This document shows positions 8,747 through 16,775 of a DNA stretch of 51,884 bases, one piece after another. A program made the translations under genes and the position numbers. The notes below the pieces were generated by a model, which saw only the letters and a list, made by a program, of their open reading frames with translations, searched no databases and was not told the origin of the DNA. This DNA is from an uncultured Lachnospiraceae bacterium (lineage in GTDB: Bacteria > Bacillota > Clostridia > Lachnospirales > Lachnospiraceae). Every line of letters starts with the position of its first letter. The stretch's first letter is position 1. The stretch lies in assembly GCA_947564645.1 (NCBI GenBank), contig CANOCU010000026.1:1-51884 (forward strand). The letters run 5' to 3'.

Positions 8747-9478
8747 TCATCCCTGGAAAACATCCGTGAAATAGCCGGCGGCGGAGACCGGTTCTCCGCC
8801 TCTTGCAAGGTGGCTGGTGTCGCCGATGACCTGCGCCCGGAACTGGGCGATATTGCCGCGGCGTTCTTCCGTCCCCAGGATGGTCACGGAAGTGGGCGCC
8901 AGATAGAGGCTGTGGAACAGTAAGGCCGGCGATATGCCAAGCAGATGGCTCATCATCACGCAGATCACGCCCAGATGGCAGAACAGGACGATGGTACTGT
9001 TCGTCTTGTCGGACTTATCGCTGTGGTTTTCGTTCCGATAATAATTGTGGTGCCTTCTGTAACCGTAGGAGGCCAGAATATCGTCGATGCCTTCGCATAC
9101 TTCGGCGTAGGCGGGGAGCAGCGCGGGATTGGAGCGGTAGAGATCCGTTTCCTTCCAACCCTCTTTGTCATACATCTGGGGGATCTCGGTCCAGTATTCC
9201 GGCATGAAATCCCAGGGTACGCCTACCCGTCCCGTGACGGGATCCTCCACCGGGTAGAAGAATTCTTTCATCCATTCATGCGTGACCGCCTCGCGGCCGA
9301 CTTTCTCAAGGGTATAGGAAGCCGTTTTCTGTGCGCGGCCAAGGGGCGAGCAGTAGAACTGCGTTACCGGCCAGTTCACCGTGCGGTCCGAGAGCAGTTT
9401 CGCCTCCCGGATGCCCTTTTCCGTCAATGTATCATTGACATAGTCGGGATCTCCGTGTCTGATAAAAATGATTTTCAT
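8747..9478 (-). CDS. Histidine phosphatase family (phosphoglycerate mutase-like) protein
   Basis: 243-aa cytoplasmic protein of the branch-1 histidine phosphatase superfamily. The catalytic motif IRHGDPDY gives H8 as the phospho-acceptor; a second conserved His is in LFCHLGVI. The substrate is unknown; phosphosugars or phosphorylated metabolites are usual for the family. It starts at ATG (complement of 9476-9478) with GGAGGAAAC upstream. It is convergent with the sensor kinase and divergent from hflK. A long opposite-strand frame over it is a shadow. Confidence 0.9.
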   Translation of the reverse strand: MKIIFIRHGDPDYVNDTLTEKGIREAKLLSDRTVNWPVTQFYCSPLGRAQKTASYTLEKVGREAVTHEWMKEFFYPVEDPVTGRVGVPWDFMPEYWTEIPQMYDKEGWKETDLYRSNPALLPAYAEVCEGIDDILASYGYRRHHNYYRNENHSDKSDKTNSTIVLFCHLGVICVMMSHLLGISPALLFHSLYLAPTSVTILGTEERRGNIAQFRAQVIGDTSHLARGGEPVSAAGYFTDVFQG

Positions 9479-9532
9479 AAAGTTTCCTCCATATGTTACG
9501 CTTTAGCAAAATTTAATTAGTGTTTTTGTCCA

Positions 9533-9547
9533 TTATAGTATATAATA
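9533..9547. promoter_or_regulatory. Back-to-back -10 boxes for divergent transcription
   Basis: ATTATA at 9533-9538 reads TATAAT on the minus strand (towards the phosphatase gene) and TATAAT at 9542-9547 reads on the plus strand (towards hflK). Neither has a strong -35 hexamer at 17 nt, so this is a candidate only. Confidence 0.35.
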
Positions 9548-9600
9548 ACAGAGATGTATAGAAGATGTGAAGATTTCCGGGAAATTATCGTAACAGATGT

Positions 9601-9646
9601 GTAACGGTTCAGCCCGGGACTTGGCACTTGCCGTAAAGTCCGTAAT
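9601..9646 (+). repeat. Stem-loop intergenic repeat, copy 1
   Basis: Closely matches 22145-22190 over about 45 nt: both contain a GTTCAGCCC block, then a hairpin with loop CTTGC. Here the arms are GGACTTGGCA (9617-9626) and CGTAAAGTCC (9632-9641), imperfectly paired. The right arm is followed by a second tandem copy of TAAAGTCCGTAA, as if partly duplicated. It lies between the divergent promoters and the hflK start. I do not recognise a named family. Confidence 0.7.
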
Positions 9647-9692
9647 AAAGTCCGTAAAACAGGCGGACTGGGCCGGGGAATGGAGGAGAGCT

Positions 9693-10724
9693 ATGTTTGG
9701 CGCAAAGAAGAAAGCAAAGGAGAACCTGCATAGATTTGACAGGGGCAAAGGAAAGTCGGTCGCCGGGATCATCGTGGTCATTGCGGTTGTGGTCATTCTG
9801 GTGAGCGGATCGTACTATTCAATTCAGGAGGAGGAGCAGGCGGTGGTCTGTACGTTCGGTTCGCCGAAGGCCGTCACGACGCCGGGACTTCATTTCAAGA
9901 TTCCGTTTATCCAGACCGTGAACAAAGTAAATACCACGATCCAGGGTTTTTCCATCGGTTATCATGACAATGGAGAAGAGGACGATGCGATGATGATCAC
10001 ATCGGATTACAACTTTATTTATGTGGATTTCTATGCCGAGTATAGGGTGACCGATCCGGTCAAGGCGCTCTATGCCTCTCATAACCCGGAGGAGATCCTG
10101 AAGAATATCGCCCAGAACTGTATCCGGACAACGATTGGCTCCTACAGCGTGGACAGTGTCCTGACGACGGGTAAGAACGAGATCCAGTCCAATATCAAGC
10201 AGATGATCTTAGATAAGCTGGAGGATTACGATATCGGCATCCAGCTTGTGAATATCACGATCCAGGATGCCACACCGCCCACCACGGAAGTGGAGAACGC
10301 GTTTAAGGAAGTGGAGACTGCGAAGCAGGGGAAGGAAACGGCTCTGAACAATGCCAACAAGTACCGTAACGAACAGATCCCCAATGCGGAGGCCGAGGCG
10401 GATAAGATCCTGCAGGATGCGGAGGCGACGAAGCAGGAGAGGATCAACGAGGCCAACGGACAGGCGGCGCGTTTCAACTCCATGTATCAGGAATACGCGA
10501 AATATCCCGAGGTGACGAAGAAGAGAATGTTCTATGAGGCCATGGAGAATATCCTGCCGGATGTAAAGGTGGTGATCCAGAGTAAGGACGGCAATATGAA
10601 CACGATCCTGCCGCTTGACAGTTTCGTGTCGGAGGAAGGGGATCCTTCCACAACACGGACGACGGGCAGCATCGCAAACAGCGCCGCGGACACGCAGGCA
10701 GAGGAGGACCAGACAGAGGAATAA
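9693..10724 (+). CDS. hflK: HflK-like SPFH/prohibitin family membrane protein
   Basis: 343-aa protein with a single N-terminal membrane helix (about 18-40, IIVVIAVVVILVSG) and an SPFH/band 7 domain starting at YYSIQEEEQAVVCTFG, followed by an Ala/Glu/Gln-rich coiled coil (about 205-270). In known bacteria HflK and HflC form a membrane complex that surrounds and restrains the FtsH protease. ATG 9693 is chosen for GGAGGAGAGCT upstream; the frame is open further upstream but that region is non-coding repeat. hflC follows after 82 bp. No ftsH is in the window. Confidence 0.9.
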   Translation: MFGAKKKAKENLHRFDRGKGKSVAGIIVVIAVVVILVSGSYYSIQEEEQAVVCTFGSPKAVTTPGLHFKIPFIQTVNKVNTTIQGFSIGYHDNGEEDDAMMITSDYNFIYVDFYAEYRVTDPVKALYASHNPEEILKNIAQNCIRTTIGSYSVDSVLTTGKNEIQSNIKQMILDKLEDYDIGIQLVNITIQDATPPTTEVENAFKEVETAKQGKETALNNANKYRNEQIPNAEAEADKILQDAEATKQERINEANGQAARFNSMYQEYAKYPEVTKKRMFYEAMENILPDVKVVIQSKDGNMNTILPLDSFVSEEGDPSTTRTTGSIANSAADTQAEEDQTEE

Positions 10725-10806
10725 CCGCTGCATTCGTCCGGAGGGCCCCATATATTTGAGGCACGAAGTCCAGAGAAGAGAGCGGTCACAGGAGTTGGAG
10801 GATAGT

Positions 10807-11877
10807 ATGGCTGATTATAATCAAAATTTTAATACAGATAACAATGCCGGCGTATTTGAACGGTTCAATTCCGACGGCACGAAGAAAAAAGGCAAAGGAG
10901 AGAAACATAAGAAAGGCGCAGGGGCCGGTATCCTGCTAGTGCTTATCGCGGTGGTGGCTTTGGTCCTGCTTGGCAATTCGATGGTGGTGACGAAGCAGAA
11001 CCAGTTCAAGCTGATCAGGCAGTTCGGACGGGTACAGCGCGTGGTGACGGACGCGGGACTGACTTTTAAGATTCCCTTCATCGAATCCGTGGACACGATC
11101 CCGAAGGAGCTTCTGCTCTATGATCTGCCTTCATCGGATGTCATCACATCCGACAAGAAGACGATGATCGTGGACAGCTATGTGCTCTGGCATGTGACGG
11201 ATCCGTTGAAATTCGCGCAGACTCTGAGCTGCTCCGTGAACAATGCGGAGGGACGTATCGATGCGATCGTGTACAATGCGACCAAGAATACCATTTCCAA
11301 TATGAAGCAGGACGAAGTGATCCGCAGCCGTGACGGCAAGATGACGATCACGGTGGACCAGGATCCGGAGGAAGTGAAGAACAATGACATGGTCATTTCC
11401 GAGGAGCATGAGGAAGTGATCGAGATCACTTCCCTGACAGAGGAGATCATGGCGCAGATCAATCATGTGGAGGAGCAGTACGGCATCGAGATCTCGGCGG
11501 TGGAAGTCAAGAAACTGGATCTGCCGGACGACAATAAGCAGGCTGTCTATACCCGTATGATCTCGGAGCGTGAGAATATCGCGGCCCAGTATACGGCGGA
11601 AGGTAAGTCCGAAGCGAAGATGATCGAGAATACCACGGATAAGGAAGTGTCGATCATGCTCTCCGACGCGGAAGCGAAGGCGGAAGCGGCTATCGCGGAG
11701 GGCGAGGCGGAATATATGCGGATTCTGGCAAATGCCTATTCCGATCCGGCGAAGATGGATTTCTATTCGTTTGTCCGGGCTCTTGACGCACTCAAGGAGA
11801 GTATGCGGGGAGATAATAAGACCATTATCCTGTCGGATGATTCTCCCATTGCGCAGATCTTCAACGGACAGTATTGA
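10807..11877 (+). CDS. hflC: HflC-like SPFH/prohibitin family membrane protein
   Basis: 356-aa partner of HflK. A Lys-rich cytoplasmic head (about 20-38) precedes one membrane helix (AGILLVLIAVVALVLLG) and the SPFH domain (TKQNQFKLIRQFGRVQRVV). The Ala/Glu-rich tail (DAEAKAEAAIAEGEAEYM) is the typical coiled coil, and the C-terminus FYSFVRALDALKES is HflC-like. An acidic stretch at about 178-215 (DQDPEEVKNNDMVISEEHEE) appears inserted before the conserved EEQYGIEI segment. ATG 10807 has GGAGTTGGAGGATAGT upstream; the frame extends further up but without a ribosome site. Confidence 0.9.
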   Translation: MADYNQNFNTDNNAGVFERFNSDGTKKKGKGEKHKKGAGAGILLVLIAVVALVLLGNSMVVTKQNQFKLIRQFGRVQRVVTDAGLTFKIPFIESVDTIPKELLLYDLPSSDVITSDKKTMIVDSYVLWHVTDPLKFAQTLSCSVNNAEGRIDAIVYNATKNTISNMKQDEVIRSRDGKMTITVDQDPEEVKNNDMVISEEHEEVIEITSLTEEIMAQINHVEEQYGIEISAVEVKKLDLPDDNKQAVYTRMISERENIAAQYTAEGKSEAKMIENTTDKEVSIMLSDAEAKAEAAIAEGEAEYMRILANAYSDPAKMDFYSFVRALDALKESMRGDNKTIILSDDSPIAQIFNGQY

Positions 11878-11966
11878 TCCGGCCGGCTGCAGGAAGAAGT
11901 GACTGCCATGCACAGTCAGGAGGCGCATTTACGACTCAATGCAGCAGATACGGCAGATTATGAAAA

Positions 11967-12046
11967 GATATAGTAAATTGTGAGACGATACAGTTAATTG
12001 TGAGATGATATAGTAAATTGTGAGACGATACAATAAATTGTGAGAG
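11967..12046 (+). repeat. Four tandem 20-nt direct repeats before the TPR gene
   Basis: Units at 11967-11986, 11987-12006, 12007-12026 and 12027-12046. Units 1 and 3 are identical (GATATAGTAAATTGTGAGAC); units 2 and 4 share GATACA and AATTGTGAGA, so there is also a 40-nt higher-order period. The core AATTGTGAGA is constant in all four. The array ends exactly at an ATG (12047) in frame with the TPR gene. No spacers of unrelated sequence, so not a CRISPR. The period of two helical turns would suit a protein-binding array. Confidence 0.9.
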
Positions 12047-12073
12047 ATGACAGAGGGGGATGATCTGGGCAAA

Positions 12074-12931
12074 ATGAAACTGGATAAATTTTACGAAGAA
12101 CTGGATGCTCTTTTTGCAAAGCAGGAGATCGATAAGGTGGATCCGTTCCTGACGGCTTGTCTGGCGCAGGCTAAGGAGGAAGAGGACTACGGCGCTTATA
12201 TCGGTATCTGCAACGAGATGATCGGGTTTTACCGCAGCGTGTCGGCGTTTGAGAAGGCTTATGTGGCGGCGGAGGATGTGCTGCTTCTGATGGAGGAGCT
12301 GCAGATGGAGAACACGGAGCATTTCGCCACCACGCTTCTCAACGCGGCCACGGCTTACCGCGCCGCGGGAGATTACGAGACCGCGCTGCGGTATTACAGG
12401 CAGGCGCTGCAGATCTACGAGGGCATCCTGCCGCCGGAAGACTACCGCTTCGCGGGACTTTACAACAATATGAGCATCCTGTTCGAGAAGACGGAACAGA
12501 ATGAGGAGGCCATTGCCTGCGCCAGGAAGGCGCTTTCCATCATCGAGAAGTTAGAGGGCGGCGAGATGGAGACGGCGACAACCTTGACGAATCTGGCGCT
12601 GCTGCACTTTAAGACGGGACAGCCGGCGCAGGCCAGGGAACTTCTGGAACGGGCGCTTGCCCTTTTTGAGCGAAGCGGGGAGAATACGGACGCCCACTAC
12701 AGCGGTGCGCTGGCGGGTGTGGCGGAAGCCTGGTATCGTATGGAAGACTATGAGAAGGCGCTGCAGTATTATGAGAAGGCGTTGGCCGAGGTCAAGGTGC
12801 ATTTCGGGGAAAACATGAGTTATGCCATTCTCTGTGAGAACTGCGCCGCGGTCTGTGACAAGCTGGGGAATCAGGAGAAGCAGGCCTTTTACCTGCAAAG
12901 AGCAAAGGAAGTAAAGGAAGAACTGAAATGA
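12074..12931 (+). CDS. Tetratricopeptide repeat protein
   Basis: About 285-aa soluble all-helical protein. At least four TPR units can be read between residues 65 and 275, for example TAYRAAGDYETALRYYRQAL, LYNNMSILFEKTEQNEEAIA and EAWYRMEDYEKALQYYEKAL. Such repeats bind partner proteins; the function is unknown. Start: ATG 12074 gives the MKLDKFYEELDALF opening and has GAGGGGG 14 nt upstream; ATG 12047, directly after the tandem repeat array, is the alternative. Its stop overlaps the start of the DUF4037 gene (ATGATGA), so the two proteins probably act together. Confidence 0.85.
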   Translation: MKLDKFYEELDALFAKQEIDKVDPFLTACLAQAKEEEDYGAYIGICNEMIGFYRSVSAFEKAYVAAEDVLLLMEELQMENTEHFATTLLNAATAYRAAGDYETALRYYRQALQIYEGILPPEDYRFAGLYNNMSILFEKTEQNEEAIACARKALSIIEKLEGGEMETATTLTNLALLHFKTGQPAQARELLERALALFERSGENTDAHYSGALAGVAEAWYRMEDYEKALQYYEKALAEVKVHFGENMSYAILCENCAAVCDKLGNQEKQAFYLQRAKEVKEELK

Positions 12932-13872
12932 TGAAGGGTTTGGAACTGGCAGAAGCATATTATAAGGCATACGGGCAGGAGATGCTGCAGACGAAATTTC
13001 CCGAGGCCATGGAGCAGTCAGCCGTGGGACTGGCAGGATACGGTTCGGAATGTCTGGGGTTTGACGATGAAGTGTCGATGGATCATGACTATGGTCCATC
13101 TTTTTGTGTCTGGCTGCCCCGGGAGGCATACAGGCGGTACGGCGCGCAGATGCAGGCGGCTTACGATGCGCTGCCACAGGAATTTATGGGCTGTAAGGGG
13201 CGTGTGATACAGGAACAGGGCAGAGGCCGCGTGGGCGTTCTATGCCTGGAGGATTTCTACATGGGGATCCTGGGCCGGGACACGGTCCCGGGAACGGAGG
13301 CGGAGTGGCTGGCCCTGCCGGAGGAGAGCCTGGCGGCGGCCACCAACGGTAAAGTGTTCGAGGATCATCCGGGCAGGTTCAGTGAGATCCGGAACGGGCT
13401 GCTGCAGTATTATCCGAGAAGCGTGTGGATCCGGAAGCTGGTACAGGCGTTGGCGAAGGCGGCACAGGCAGGACAGTATAACTATGCCCGGACCATGAAG
13501 CGCGGGGAGCGGATCGCGGCGGAGCTGTCTTTGACGGAGTTTATCGAGGAGAGCATGAAGATCGTCTATCTGCTGAACCGCAGGTATGCGCCTTTCTATA
13601 AATGGATGCACAGAGGACTGCGGGAACTGGCCGTCTGTGCGGAAGTGGGAGATATGCTGAATCTGCTCTACCAGATCCCGGATCCGGCGGCTGCCTGGGA
13701 AGGGGTGAAGGCGGAGGATTATCTGTATCATCTGAACACCAATGACGGCCGGGTGCTTATTATCGAGGCGGTGTGCGGCGTGATCGTGCAGGAACTGAAT
13801 GCGCAGGGATTGTCGGCGCTGCAGGATAATTTCCTGCAGAATCATCTGCAGACGCTGTTGGAGAAGATGTAG
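12928..13872 (+). CDS. DUF4037 family protein, nucleotidyltransferase-like
   Basis: 314-aa soluble protein. Near residues 38-57 it has a nucleotidyltransferase-like pattern: GYGSE, then FDDEVS, then MDHDYGP (G39, S40, D46, D47, D52, D54). This resembles the GS...DxD arrangement of the polymerase-beta-like superfamily. The second half is helical. The family has no characterised reaction that I know. It starts within the TPR stop codon, so translation is coupled. A DNA element (13876-13910) and a new promoter follow. Confidence 0.8.
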   Translation: MMKGLELAEAYYKAYGQEMLQTKFPEAMEQSAVGLAGYGSECLGFDDEVSMDHDYGPSFCVWLPREAYRRYGAQMQAAYDALPQEFMGCKGRVIQEQGRGRVGVLCLEDFYMGILGRDTVPGTEAEWLALPEESLAAATNGKVFEDHPGRFSEIRNGLLQYYPRSVWIRKLVQALAKAAQAGQYNYARTMKRGERIAAELSLTEFIEESMKIVYLLNRRYAPFYKWMHRGLRELAVCAEVGDMLNLLYQIPDPAAAWEGVKAEDYLYHLNTNDGRVLIIEAVCGVIVQELNAQGLSALQDNFLQNHLQTLLEKM

Positions 13873-13875
13873 TAT

Positions 13876-13910
13876 TATAGTGAACGAAATTTCTTATGCC
13901 GTTAACTATA
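13876..13910 (+). repeat. 35-nt near-palindromic intergenic element, copy A
   Basis: Ends TATAGTGAACG and CGTTAACTATA form imperfect inverted arms around the core AAATTTCTTATGC. It matches copies at 17777-17811, 33848-33882 (inverted) and 44400-44441. It lies 3 bp after the DUF4037 stop and 10 bp before the -35 box of the next promoter. Confidence 0.9.
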
Positions 13911-13919
13911 TAAATGATG

Positions 13920-13948
13920 TTGAAACGTATGTTCGGCTATGGTATGAT
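13920..13948 (+). promoter_or_regulatory. SigmaA-type promoter for the NusG-II/Gx pair
   Basis: TTGAAA (13920-13925), 17-nt spacer, TATGAT (13943-13948) with an extended -10 TG directly before it. Transcription should start near 13955, on top of the first in-frame ATG, which argues for the ATG at 13988 as the real start of the next gene. Confidence 0.75.
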
Positions 13949-13987
13949 GTTTCTATGCAGAACGGGGAGAAAAGATTTCAGAGACAA

Positions 13988-14437
13988 ATGGCAGAAAGGA
14001 TCCGGAAAGCGGATCTTGTGTTGATCGCGGTCTGTATGCTGGCGGCGGTGTTGGTCGGCGTGCTGATGCTTATACATCGTCGCGAGGGAAACATAGTAAG
14101 AATCTCCTGCAACGGAGAGATACTGGCGGAGATTGTCTTCGAAGAAGCGGGAACACAACGCTATTTCATAGGGGAGAAAGACGGGCATATGACGATAGAA
14201 GCCTGCGGAGAGAATCCGGAGGTTCCCGATAAGGGGATCTATAATCTGCTTTCTATTGCAGACGGGGCGGTGCGGATGGAGGCGGCTGACTGCCGGGATC
14301 AGATCTGTGTCAGACATCGTCCGGTATCGGCCGGGGGCGAGAGCATTATCTGCCTGCCGCATAAGCTGGTGGTGGAGATCATAACAGACGCCGGGCAGGA
14401 TGATCCGGCAGAAACGTCAGACGGGGTGGTGGAGTGA
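13988..14437 (+). CDS. NusG domain II-containing membrane-anchored protein
   Basis: 149-aa protein with an N-terminal membrane anchor (about 10-30, LVLIAVCMLAAVLVGVLM) and an extracytoplasmic NusG domain II-like region: IVRISCNGEILAEI at the start, DCRDQICVRHRPVS and GESIICLPHKLVVEI at the end, with two Cys that could pair or bind a cofactor. An upstream in-frame ATG (13955) would be nearly leaderless given the promoter at 13920-13948. It shares one base with the Gx transporter gene. This type of pair is found in flavin-based electron-transfer loci (EetA/EetB-like), but no such partner is seen here. Confidence 0.82.
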   Translation: MAERIRKADLVLIAVCMLAAVLVGVLMLIHRREGNIVRISCNGEILAEIVFEEAGTQRYFIGEKDGHMTIEACGENPEVPDKGIYNLLSIADGAVRMEAADCRDQICVRHRPVSAGGESIICLPHKLVVEIITDAGQDDPAETSDGVVE

Positions 14438-14934
14438 TGAGGAAGACTGCACAACTGGGACTTTTTCTGGCATTGGCGCTGATCCTGTCTTACGTGGAAT
14501 CGCTGATCCCTTTTTCCTTCGGCATTCCGGGTATCAAGCTGGGACTGCCGAATCTGATCGTCGTGCTGCTTCTGTACCGGGGTGGCGCAAGTCAGGCAGC
14601 GCTTGTGAATTTTATGCGGATCCTGCTGTCCGGATTTTTGTTCAGCAATCTCTATGCGATCCTTTATGCGCTTGCCGGGGCGGTATGCAGTCTCTGCGCG
14701 ATGCTCATAGGAAAGAAGGCGGGGGTGTTTTCTGTAGTCGGTGTGAGTGTGCTGGGCGGCGTGTTTCATAATATCGGGCAGATTCTGGTAGCTATGGCGG
14801 TCGTGGAAACTTTCTATGTCGGATATTACATCCCCTTCCTGATCGCTGCCGGGACAGTGACAGGGGCGGTGCTGGGGATTGTGGCAATGGAGCTTATACC
14901 GTATTTGAAGAAGGTCTCCTTTGAGAGAGGATAA
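14437..14934 (+). CDS. Gx transporter family (heptaprenyl diphosphate synthase component I-like) membrane protein
   Basis: 165-aa protein, almost entirely hydrophobic, with about five membrane helices. Motifs IPFSFGIPGIKLGLPNL and NFMRILLSGFLFSN are typical of the family annotated as heptaprenyl diphosphate synthase component I / Gx transporter, which resembles ECF-type substrate-binding membrane subunits. It starts at ATG 14437 inside the stop of the NusG-II gene (TGATG); GTG 14434 is an alternative. The pair may handle a lipid, quinone or flavin cofactor at the membrane; this is inferred from context only. Confidence 0.85.
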   Translation: MRKTAQLGLFLALALILSYVESLIPFSFGIPGIKLGLPNLIVVLLLYRGGASQAALVNFMRILLSGFLFSNLYAILYALAGAVCSLCAMLIGKKAGVFSVVGVSVLGGVFHNIGQILVAMAVVETFYVGYYIPFLIAAGTVTGAVLGIVAMELIPYLKKVSFERG

Positions 14935-15001
14935 ATAGACCGGGAATAGGAAAATGGATAGTAATCAGGAGATTCCTGCATAAAAGATCCAGGGAGAGGT
15001 T

Positions 15002-15622
15002 ATGTACGCATATCTAAAAGGAACATTGGAAGAGAAGACAGAGGATGCGATCGTGGTGGAAGTAGGCAACATCGGCTACAATGTGCGGGTGTCCACCACC
15101 ACGGCAGATCTGCTGCCGGGAATCGGCAGCGAGGTCAGGATCTATACGTATACCATGGTACGGGAAGATGCCTTTACGTTGTATGGGTTTCTGAGCAGGG
15201 ACGATCTGGAGATCTTCAAGAAGCTGATCACGGTCAACGGTATCGGGCCGAAGGGCGGACTGGCCATTCTTTCCGTTATGAACGCGGATGCCCTGCGGTT
15301 TGCGATCATGGCGGGGGATGCGAAATCCATCGCCAAGGCACCGGGCGTGGGGATTAAGACAGCGGAGCGGGTGATCCTGGATCTGCGGGATAAGATTTCC
15401 CTGGAGGACACGCTGCAGAGTCTGGGTGCACCGGCTGAGGCGGCCGGCGCGGCAATTGGCACAGCCGGCACGGATAACGTGATGAAGCGGGAGGCCATCG
15501 AGGCACTGGTGGCGCTGGGATACTCGGCTTCCGATGCAACGAACGCCGTGAAGAAGGTGGAAGTGGATGAGAACGGTACGGTAGAGGGCATCCTGAAGGC
15601 GGCGCTGAAGTTTATGTTCTGA
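15002..15622 (+). CDS. ruvA: Holliday junction branch migration protein RuvA
   Basis: 206-aa DNA-binding subunit of the RuvAB complex. The N-terminal OB-fold starts MYAYLKGTLEEK; the two helix-hairpin-helix motifs are NGIGPKGGLAIL (about 80) and PGVGIKTAERVILDL (about 115). The C-terminal domain III that contacts RuvB (EAIEALVALGYSASDATNAV) is complete after a flexible Ala/Gly linker. ATG 15002 has AGGGAGAGGTT upstream. ruvB follows after 70 bp. No ruvC is in the window. Confidence 0.97.
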   Translation: MYAYLKGTLEEKTEDAIVVEVGNIGYNVRVSTTTADLLPGIGSEVRIYTYTMVREDAFTLYGFLSRDDLEIFKKLITVNGIGPKGGLAILSVMNADALRFAIMAGDAKSIAKAPGVGIKTAERVILDLRDKISLEDTLQSLGAPAEAAGAAIGTAGTDNVMKREAIEALVALGYSASDATNAVKKVEVDENGTVEGILKAALKFMF

Positions 15623-15692
15623 TCCCTTTGCAGGACCAAAGGCGATAGTTCCAATGTCACTAACTACGGAATGAATTAAGGAAATGACAGCT

Positions 15693-16682
15693 ATGAGCAA
15701 CAGAATGATCGAGACAAATCTGATAGAAGAAGATGTAAAGATCGAAGGATCCCTGCGTCCCCAGAATTTGGATGACTATATTGGTCAATCAAAAGTGAAA
15801 GAAAATCTGAAAATCTATATCGAGGCGGCGAAACAGCGGCACGATGCGTTGGATCATGTCCTTTTCTATGGGCCGCCGGGATTGGGGAAGACCACACTGG
15901 CGGGGATCATCGCCAATGAGATGGGCGTTCATATGAAGGTGACCAGCGGACCGGCCATAGAGAAGCCGGGGGAGATGGCGGCGATCCTGAACAATCTGCA
16001 GGAGGGAGACCTTCTGTTTGTGGATGAGATCCACCGTCTGAACAGGCAGGTGGAGGAGGTACTTTATCCGGCAATGGAGGACTATGCCATCGATATTATG
16101 ATCGGGAAAGGTGCTTCGGCCCGCTCCATACGCTTAGATCTGCCGCATTTTACACTGGTGGGAGCGACTACAAGGGCCGGACTTCTGACGGCGCCGCTTA
16201 GAGATCGTTTCGGTGTGATCCACCGGTTGGAATTCTATGAGGTGGAAGAGCTGAAGGTGATCATCCAGCACTCTGCCCGAATCCTGGATGTGGAGATTGA
16301 AGAGCAGGGAGCCCTGGAACTGGCCAAAAGAAGCCGCGGTACGCCAAGACTGGCCAACCGGATCTTGAAGCGGGTGCGGGATTTCGCGCAGGTGAAGTAC
16401 GACGGCGTCATAACGCAGGAGGTGGCGACTATCGCCCTGGATCTGATGGATGTGGACAAGATGGGACTGGATCATGTGGACAGGAATATCCTGTGTACCA
16501 TGATCGATAAGTTTAAGGGCGGTCCGGTGGGACTGGATACGTTGGCGGCGGCGATCGGAGAGGATGCCGGCACCATAGAAGATGTATATGAACCGTATCT
16601 GATCAAGAACGGGTTTATCAACAGAACGCCGCGCGGGCGGGTCGTTACGGAACTTGCCTATCATCATCTCGGGCTGCAGTGA
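15693..16682 (+). CDS. ruvB: Holliday junction helicase motor RuvB
   Basis: 329-aa AAA+ ATPase that drives branch migration with RuvA. Walker A is GPPGLGKTT, Walker B is [12 protein letters not shown], sensor 1 is [10 protein letters not shown] and the arginine-finger region is PLRDRFGV. The C-terminal winged helix ends with [21 protein letters not shown] 15693 is chosen since AAGGAA (15678-15683) is 9 nt upstream; ATG 15684 would touch the Shine-Dalgarno. Confidence 0.97.
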   Translation: MSNRMIETNLIEEDVKIEGSLRPQNLDDYIGQSKVKENLKIYIEAAKQRHDALDHVLFYGPPGLGKTTLAGIIANEMGVHMKVTSGPAIEKPGEMAAILNNLQEGDLLFVDEIHRLNRQVEEVLYPAMEDYAIDIMIGKGASARSIRLDLPHFTLVGATTRAGLLTAPLRDRFGVIHRLEFYEVEELKVIIQHSARILDVEIEEQGALELAKRSRGTPRLANRILKRVRDFAQVKYDGVITQEVATIALDLMDVDKMGLDHVDRNILCTMIDKFKGGPVGLDTLAAAIGEDAGTIEDVYEPYLIKNGFINRTPRGRVVTELAYHHLGLQ

Positions 16683-16696
16683 TCGTCTGCAGCCCG
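16670..16696 (+). terminator. Hairpin at the ruvB stop codon
   Basis: CGGGCTGCAG (16670-16679) and CTGCAGCCCG (16687-16696) form a perfect 10-bp GC-rich stem that includes the ruvB stop. No T-run follows, so it may act with other factors or protect the mRNA 3' end. It lies between convergent genes. Confidence 0.5.
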
Positions 16697-16775
16697 GATG
16701 ATACTATTGTGATGAAAGCCCTGCGGGTTGTTTCATGCCGTGCACTGTCACATTTATTATGCATTGTCACACTGA

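Noticed and set aside
8945-9520. 191-aa frame on the plus strand
   Set aside because: It lies opposite the histidine phosphatase gene, has no family features, and only mirrors its codons.
9597-9692. N-terminal extension of HflK
   Set aside because: The frame is open but is made of the stem-loop repeat; the ATG at 9693 has a strong ribosome site and begins a normal HflK.
11967-12046. CRISPR-like array
   Set aside because: The 20-nt units are directly adjacent, with no unique spacers and no cas genes nearby, so this is a tandem repeat.
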